Shown here: positions 6,549-10,430 of the stretch, one piece after another
Position numbering within the stretch: the first letter of the stretch is position 1
Layout: each line of letters begins with the position of its first letter
Assembly (NCBI GenBank): GCA_900556615.1
Contig: USPP01000029.1
Coordinates: 1-10,430 of the forward strand
From: an uncultured Eubacteriales bacterium
Lineage (GTDB): Bacteria > Bacillota > Clostridia > Oscillospirales > CAG-272
Reading direction: 5' to 3'
Length of the DNA: 10,430 nt
Position numbers and translations under genes: made by a program
The notes under the pieces: model-generated
The model's input: the letters and a program-made list of their open reading frames with translations, nothing else
Database searches by the model: none
What the model was told of the DNA's origin: nothing

Positions 6549-7634
6549 ATGTCAGAAGTTCTCTTTGCTTCAGTCGCATATGCCAGATATGACGAAAAGC
6601 TCACTTTACCAGCAAAATTTGAGCGTCTGCTTGAAAAGTCGGGGCTTTCAAAAAAGATATGCGGTAAAAAAGTTGCCATAAAAATGCACGTCGGCAGTGG
6701 AACAGGGTATACTACGATTCCTCCTATTTTTATAATCAAGCTTGTCGACTTTATTCATAAATACGGAGGCGAATGTTTTGTCACCGATCACTATGTCTAT
6801 CACCGTCATCCGGAAAGGCGCGGATACACCGAAGCTGCTCTTGGCTGTCCGGTCCTTGACGACTGCGGTTTCTTCGGAAAATATTACTATACCAAGGATG
6901 TAGACTTCAGAGAGCTTAAACATATTGATATAGCGGGACTCATCCACGATGCCGACTTCCTTATAGATTTTTCCCATTTCAAAGGACACGGGTGCTGCGC
7001 ATACGGCGGAGCTACTAAAAACATCGCCATGGGCTGCGTCACCGACAGAACCAGACGGGAAATACACAGCCTTGAAGGAGGACTTGTTTGGAATGCAGAC
7101 AAATGCGTTCACTGCGGCAAATGCGTTGAGGCATGCAATCACTATGCAAACAGCTTTGATAAAAACGGAAAATATAATGTAAATTTTCATCACTGCACAA
7201 ACTGTACCCACTGTGTTAAGGTATGCCCTACCGGCGCTATTACGCTGGATTCTCACGATTATCGCGATTTTCAATACGGTATGGCGCTTTGCACTAAAAC
7301 CGTTCTTGATTCTTTTGAACCCAGCAATACCTATTTTATCAATGTTTTGACCTCGATAACCGCCCTGTGCGATTGCTGGGGACTTACAACACCTGCTTTA
7401 GTTCCGGATATAGGAATCATGGCGGGAGAAGATATCGTATCGGTTGAACAGGCTTCTCTTGACGCCGTAAAATTTGAAAATCTGATAGAAGTCGGAGTTC
7501 CTCAGGGAATGAAGCTGGGAAACCACGGGCATCTTTTTGAGCGGCTTCACGGAAAAGATCCGTATATGCAGCCCTTATGCCTTGAAAGAGTCGGGTTAGG
7601 TTCGGTTTCCTATAAACTGACAGAAATAAAATAA
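6549..7634 (+). CDS. DUF362 domain protein with two 4Fe-4S ferredoxin clusters
   Basis: 361 residues, usual length for the family. The DUF362 core is visible at 43-165, ending in the family motif FKGHGCCAYGGATKNIAMGC (144-163), and it resumes at the C-terminus (286-305, IGIMAGEDIVSVEQASLDA). In between is a bacterial ferredoxin domain with two complete sets of cysteines: 186, 189, 192, 196 (C-x2-C-x2-C-x3-C) and 216, 219, 222, 226 (C-x2-C-x2-C-x3-C-P), enough for two 4Fe-4S clusters. A cytoplasmic electron-transfer or redox-enzyme role is likely; the substrate of this family is not known to me. There is no signal peptide or membrane segment. The start at 6549 is fixed by a strong AGAAGGGG ribosome binding site (6535-6542). 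It is followed after 16 bases by rlmN, so the two are probably co-transcribed. Confidence 0.93.
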   Translation: MSEVLFASVAYARYDEKLTLPAKFERLLEKSGLSKKICGKKVAIKMHVGSGTGYTTIPPIFIIKLVDFIHKYGGECFVTDHYVYHRHPERRGYTEAALGCPVLDDCGFFGKYYYTKDVDFRELKHIDIAGLIHDADFLIDFSHFKGHGCCAYGGATKNIAMGCVTDRTRREIHSLEGGLVWNADKCVHCGKCVEACNHYANSFDKNGKYNVNFHHCTNCTHCVKVCPTGAITLDSHDYRDFQYGMALCTKTVLDSFEPSNTYFINVLTSITALCDCWGLTTPALVPDIGIMAGEDIVSVEQASLDAVKFENLIEVGVPQGMKLGNHGHLFERLHGKDPYMQPLCLERVGLGSVSYKLTEIK

Positions 7635-7650
7635 CCTTTGAACAATAATA

Positions 7651-8721
7651 ATGAGTATAGATCTTTTAGAAACACCATACAATGAAATATGTGAAATTGT
7701 CTCGTCGCTCGGATATCCTCCGTATCGCGCTAAACAGCTTTACGAATGGGCAGGCAAGGGAGTTTCCATAGATAAAATGGGAAATATTCCGAAAGAAATG
7801 CGTGAAAAGCTCATCGAAAACGGCTGTTTTATCTTTCTCCCCGAGATAAAGAAAAAGCTTGTTTCAAAGCTCGACGGAACCGTGAAATATCTTTTTGCTC
7901 TGCGAGACGGTCAGCTGATCGAAAGCGTAGTGATGAAGTATCACCACGGAAACACCATCTGCGTATCAAGTCAGGCAGGCTGCCGCATGGGATGCCGCTT
8001 CTGCGCTTCTACTCTTCGAGGGCTTGAAAGGAATCTTGCCGCCTCCGAGATACTCGGTCAGGTGATCGCCGCACAAAACGATACCGGAGAAAGAATTTCC
8101 AATATCGTCATGATGGGCATCGGAGAACCCTTTGATAATTACGACAATGTAATAAAGTTTCTTCATCTTGTGAACTCCGCGGATGGGCTCAACATCGGAT
8201 ACCGACACATTTCCCTTTCAACATGCGGCGTGGTTGACGGCATCATGAAGCTGTCGGAAGAAAATCTTCCGATCACTCTTTCCGTCTCTCTACACAACAT
8301 TAATACCGAGGAAAGAAAACAGCTTATGCCGGTAACGGCAAAATGGAGTGTTGAAGATCTGCTTTCCGCCTGCCGTCATTACTTCAATAAAACCGGACGG
8401 AGAATATCCTTTGAATATACCCTCATCTCCGGTGTAAACGATTCTTCCCTCCATGCCGAGAGACTTGCCGAAGGTCTTGTTAGCGGGCTCGGAAAAGGCA
8501 CTCCCATTCATGTAAACCTGATTCCTCTAAACGGCGTCTCGGAAAAAAGCTATCAAAGAAGCAACCCGGGCGCGGTGCTTTCTTTTCAAAAACGTCTTTC
8601 AGAGCTTGGGATAAACGCAACGGTGAGACGCAGACTCGGATCTGACATAAACGCCTCCTGCGGTCAGCTGCGGTATAACGGTCAGGATTCGCTCTATACT
8701 AAAGCAGAACAGGGTATTTAA
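7651..8721 (+). CDS. rlmN: 23S rRNA (adenine(2503)-C(2))-methyltransferase RlmN
   Basis: Radical SAM enzyme that methylates C2 of A2503 in 23S rRNA, and in some bacteria A37 of tRNAs, using two SAM molecules. At 356 residues it is full length. The C-x3-C-x2-C cluster binding the 4Fe-4S is Cys111, Cys115 and Cys118 in GCRMGCRFCAS. The two catalytic cysteines are Cys104 in TICVSSQ and Cys337 in INASCGQLR, which carries the methyl group. The SAM-contacting GEP is at 158-160 in MMGIGEPFDNYD. The closely related resistance enzyme Cfr shares the chemistry, but length and motifs here are those of the housekeeping RlmN. An in-frame stop at 7639-7641 makes ATG 7651 the first possible start. There is no evident Shine-Dalgarno in the 16-base gap after DUF362, so translation may depend on coupling. 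Confidence 0.97.
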   Translation: MSIDLLETPYNEICEIVSSLGYPPYRAKQLYEWAGKGVSIDKMGNIPKEMREKLIENGCFIFLPEIKKKLVSKLDGTVKYLFALRDGQLIESVVMKYHHGNTICVSSQAGCRMGCRFCASTLRGLERNLAASEILGQVIAAQNDTGERISNIVMMGIGEPFDNYDNVIKFLHLVNSADGLNIGYRHISLSTCGVVDGIMKLSEENLPITLSVSLHNINTEERKQLMPVTAKWSVEDLLSACRHYFNKTGRRISFEYTLISGVNDSSLHAERLAEGLVSGLGKGTPIHVNLIPLNGVSEKSYQRSNPGAVLSFQKRLSELGINATVRRRLGSDINASCGQLRYNGQDSLYTKAEQGI

Positions 8722-9007
8722 GGCAATACCGCTGTGTTCCGGAGGCAAAGATGCACCAGTCATATTTTTATCAAAAACGATATCAATTGAGGAGACAGGA
8801 GCGTCCCCTTTGCCGACGAAGCTTTTAAAATGTGACGGGAAAGGGACAAGCAGATATGCCGTCAAAGCGCAAGCCGTGAATCCGGCTATGCTGCCTTGCC
8901 AATATTTATTATTTACTCAAAATAAATTTAAGAAAGGAAGCGGACATTCATACTCTCGTTTCAATGTAAATTTTTGAAATGAAGTTTAGCTCCGCACTGC
9001 GGCAAAA
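8722..9007. other. 286-base spacer between rlmN and the phosphatase gene
   Basis: No recognisable gene. Two parts differ: 8722-8905 has a base composition similar to coding DNA, while 8906-9007 is AT-rich. The plus-strand frame shared by 8753-8974 is open but has no good start and no recognisable product, and the minus strand is also open, so neither can be called. A small hairpin, AGCCG (8872-8876) with CGGCT (8883-8887), is too weak and lacks a U-tract. I see no convincing promoter for the phosphatase gene. Confidence 0.5.
8751..8828 (+). CDS. Possible 25-codon small ORF, doubtful
   Basis: ATG 8751 lies five bases after a good GGAGG (8741-8745) and is followed by 25 codons to TAA 8826-8828. 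The product (MHQSYFYQKRYQL then an Arg-rich tail) is basic and not recognised. The only support is the ribosome binding site; a chance match is equally likely. Confidence 0.15.
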   Translation: MHQSYFYQKRYQLRRQERPLCRRSF

Positions 9008-9745
9008 ATGTTTTTCAGCGGAAAAAGCGACATTGGAAAACGTCGCGCCACAAACCAGGACAGTTACAGTATCATTTCCCTTCCGGAGGACTGCTATCTC
9101 TGCACGGTATGCGATGGCATGGGCGGAGCCAATGGGGGAAACGTGGCGAGCGAAATTGCATGTTCCGTCTACACAAAATATGTAAGCGACAACTTTATTC
9201 CGGAGGATCACAACCGTGCTTCCCTTCTTCGGAAAGCGGTCGCCGCCGCCAACACCGCTGTATATGAAAAAGCTCAAGCCGAGGATGCGCTCCGCGGAAT
9301 GGGAACAACTCTTGTTTCGGCATTAGTTGAGAAAAACGGAACCGCTTGTGTCATCAATGTCGGTGACAGCAGAATGTATTCCGTAGACTCGGGACAAATG
9401 CGTCAAATAACCCGTGATCATTCTTATGTGCAGTATCTTGTTGACATGGGACAGCTCACGGTCAAAGAGGCTGAAAACGCTTCTATAAGGAACATAATTA
9501 TCCGCTCAATAGGAAATGAGGAAGAATCGAATCCCGATCTCTTCACCCTCGATCTTTCGCCGGGCGGCTATATTCTGCTATGCTCCGACGGACTGACAAA
9601 CTGCGTCGGAAATGACCTGATCGCGGAAGAAATTCACGCCGATACGCAGGAAGAGCTGGATCTCTGCGCAGAAAGGCTGATTGAATGCGCAAATGAAAGC
9701 GGCGGAATCGACAATATTACCGTTATTCTCGGAAAGATAGTATAA
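9008..9745 (+). CDS. prpC: PP2C-family Ser/Thr protein phosphatase (PrpC/Stp type)
   Basis: 245 residues, full length for the bacterial single-domain PP2C enzymes. The metal-binding residues and motifs are all present: RRATNQDSY (12-20, Asp18), VCDGMGG (34-40, Asp36), VGDSR (118-122), TRDHSYVQYLVDMGQLT (135-151), SDGL (193-196, Asp194) and GGIDNIT (232-238, Asp235). It is a cytoplasmic Mn/Mg-dependent phosphatase that should dephosphorylate the adjacent kinase and its targets. The usual H-P-x-R-N after the EA motif reads N-A-S-I-R-N here, a small variation. No clear Shine-Dalgarno precedes ATG 9008. In-frame stops at 8975 and 8987 exclude an upstream start, so this start stands by homology (FSGKSDIGKRR is the standard beginning). 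The kinase gene follows after 18 bases. Confidence 0.95.
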   Translation: MFFSGKSDIGKRRATNQDSYSIISLPEDCYLCTVCDGMGGANGGNVASEIACSVYTKYVSDNFIPEDHNRASLLRKAVAAANTAVYEKAQAEDALRGMGTTLVSALVEKNGTACVINVGDSRMYSVDSGQMRQITRDHSYVQYLVDMGQLTVKEAENASIRNIIIRSIGNEEESNPDLFTLDLSPGGYILLCSDGLTNCVGNDLIAEEIHADTQEELDLCAERLIECANESGGIDNITVILGKIV

Positions 9746-9763
9746 AAGGAAACTGATTCTGAC

Positions 9764-10430
9764 ATGGATACAATAGATAAGTATGTAGGAAAGCTTCTCG
9801 ACAAAAGATATCATATTAGCAGAGTTCTCGGTGTCGGCGGAATGGCAGTGGTCTTTGAAGCACAAGATATAGTCATGAACCGTAAGGTTGCCGTTAAAAT
9901 GCTGAAAGACGAGATTGCCGGTGACGAACAATCCGTTAGGAGATTCATCAATGAATCAAAAGCGGTTTCTATGCTATCTCATCCCAATATCGTCAAGATT
10001 TTTGACGTCTCGGTAAAAGGGAATCTCAAATATATTGTTATGGAACGCATCGAAGGAATTACCCTGAAAAGCTATATGCAAAAAAAGGGCGCCCTTTCCA
10101 CCGATGAGGTTTTAAGCTATTCCGAGCAGGTTCTCAGCGCGCTTCAGCATGCACATACCAAGGGAATCATTCACCGGGATATAAAACCGCAGAATATCCT
10201 CCTTTTGCGAAACGGAAAGGTCAAGGTCACTGATTTCGGAATTGCAAAGCTTCCGAATGCAGAAACCGTTTCAATAGACGACAAAGCAATCGGAACCGTT
10301 TACTATATCAGTCCGGAGCAGGCAAGCGGCAAAGGCATCGATCAGCGAAGCGATCTTTACTCGGTCGGTGTTTTGATGTATGAGATGGCAAGCGGAGCAC
10401 TCCCCTTCAATGCTGATACTCCGGTATCGG
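9764..10430 (+). CDS. prkC: PASTA-type Ser/Thr protein kinase (PrkC/PknB), N-terminal part, cut by window edge
   Basis: 222 codons of the cytoplasmic kinase domain are visible from ATG 9764; the rest lies outside the window. Signatures of a complete Hanks-type N-lobe and catalytic loop are present: glycine loop VLGVGGMAVVFEA (21-33), VAVKML with the ATP-binding Lys45, helix-C Glu64, HRDIKPQN (137-144, catalytic Asp139), DFG (157-159) and the activation segment ending GTVYYISPEQ (177-186). The N-terminus and the GGMA-type loop are those of PrkC/PknB kinases, which continue with a transmembrane helix and extracellular PASTA repeats binding peptidoglycan fragments; those parts are not visible, so PASTA is an expectation. 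AAAGGA (9745-9750) precedes the start by 13 bases, overlapping the phosphatase stop. The gene is co-transcribed with the opposing phosphatase, which usually regulates it. Confidence 0.93.
   Translation, partial: MDTIDKYVGKLLDKRYHISRVLGVGGMAVVFEAQDIVMNRKVAVKMLKDEIAGDEQSVRRFINESKAVSMLSHPNIVKIFDVSVKGNLKYIVMERIEGITLKSYMQKKGALSTDEVLSYSEQVLSALQHAHTKGIIHRDIKPQNILLLRNGKVKVTDFGIAKLPNAETVSIDDKAIGTVYYISPEQASGKGIDQRSDLYSVGVLMYEMASGALPFNADTPVS

Noticed and set aside
6648..7274. 208-codon open frame on the minus strand
   Set aside because: It lies opposite the DUF362 gene, whose cysteine motifs and family core are unmistakable; a typical shadow frame.
7651..8721. Cfr antibiotic-resistance methyltransferase instead of RlmN
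   Set aside because: Length and sequence around the cysteines match the housekeeping RlmN, and the gene lies in the normal rlmN/phosphatase/kinase neighbourhood.
8872..8887. Possible terminator hairpin AGCCG-6-CGGCT after rlmN
   Set aside because: Only five base pairs and no U-tract directly after it.
8979..9185. 68-codon open frame starting MKFS on the plus strand
   Set aside because: It overlaps the PP2C gene in another frame; the PP2C motifs occur only in the 9008 frame. An indel linking the two is noted but not supported.

Overview
The window looks like a chromosomal segment of a low-to-moderate GC Gram-positive bacterium of the class Clostridia. An Oscillospiraceae/Ruminococcaceae-type gut anaerobe is my guess. 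The support is the Firmicutes-style order rlmN, PP2C phosphatase, PASTA-type kinase, a ferredoxin-type DUF362 protein, and a cell-envelope acylation cluster of Gram-positive type. No rRNA, tRNA, CRISPR array or phage gene was seen.

The left part (1-5980) is all on the minus strand. Read in transcription order it has a membrane-anchored protein with Ig-like repeats and a transglutaminase-like domain (5980-4448), then a four-gene Dlt-like operon. That operon holds an adenylating ligase (4297-2786), a carrier protein (2717-2490), an MBOAT acyltransferase (2493-901) and an SGNH/DltD-like protein that runs off the left edge (888-1). A near-consensus promoter lies in the 150-base gap in front of the ligase gene, and another lies in front of the transglutaminase-like gene. 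The inferred pathway runs as follows. The ligase activates an amino acid and loads it on the carrier's phosphopantetheine. The MBOAT passes it across the membrane to a tyrosine in its own C-terminal F-x-Y-x-x-F tail. The extracytoplasmic SGNH protein then delivers it to a surface polymer. Two details depart from the textbook dlt operon: no dltX is seen because the shuttle motif is fused to the MBOAT, and the SGNH nucleophile position is cysteine (G-D-C) rather than serine.

The centre (5981-6548) is AT-rich intergenic DNA. It holds the promoter and a roughly 165-base leader of the transglutaminase-like gene, a truncated insertion-sequence remnant (13-bp inverted repeat plus a 42-codon transposase N-terminus), and the promoter of the rightward genes.

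The right part (6549-10430) is all on the plus strand: a DUF362/4Fe-4S protein, rlmN (23S rRNA A2503 methyltransferase), a 286-base spacer of unclear nature, a PP2C phosphatase (PrpC/Stp type) and the N-terminal 222 codons of its partner Ser/Thr kinase (PrkC/PknB type), cut by the right edge. The phosphatase and kinase form the usual antagonistic pair controlling growth and cell-wall processes.
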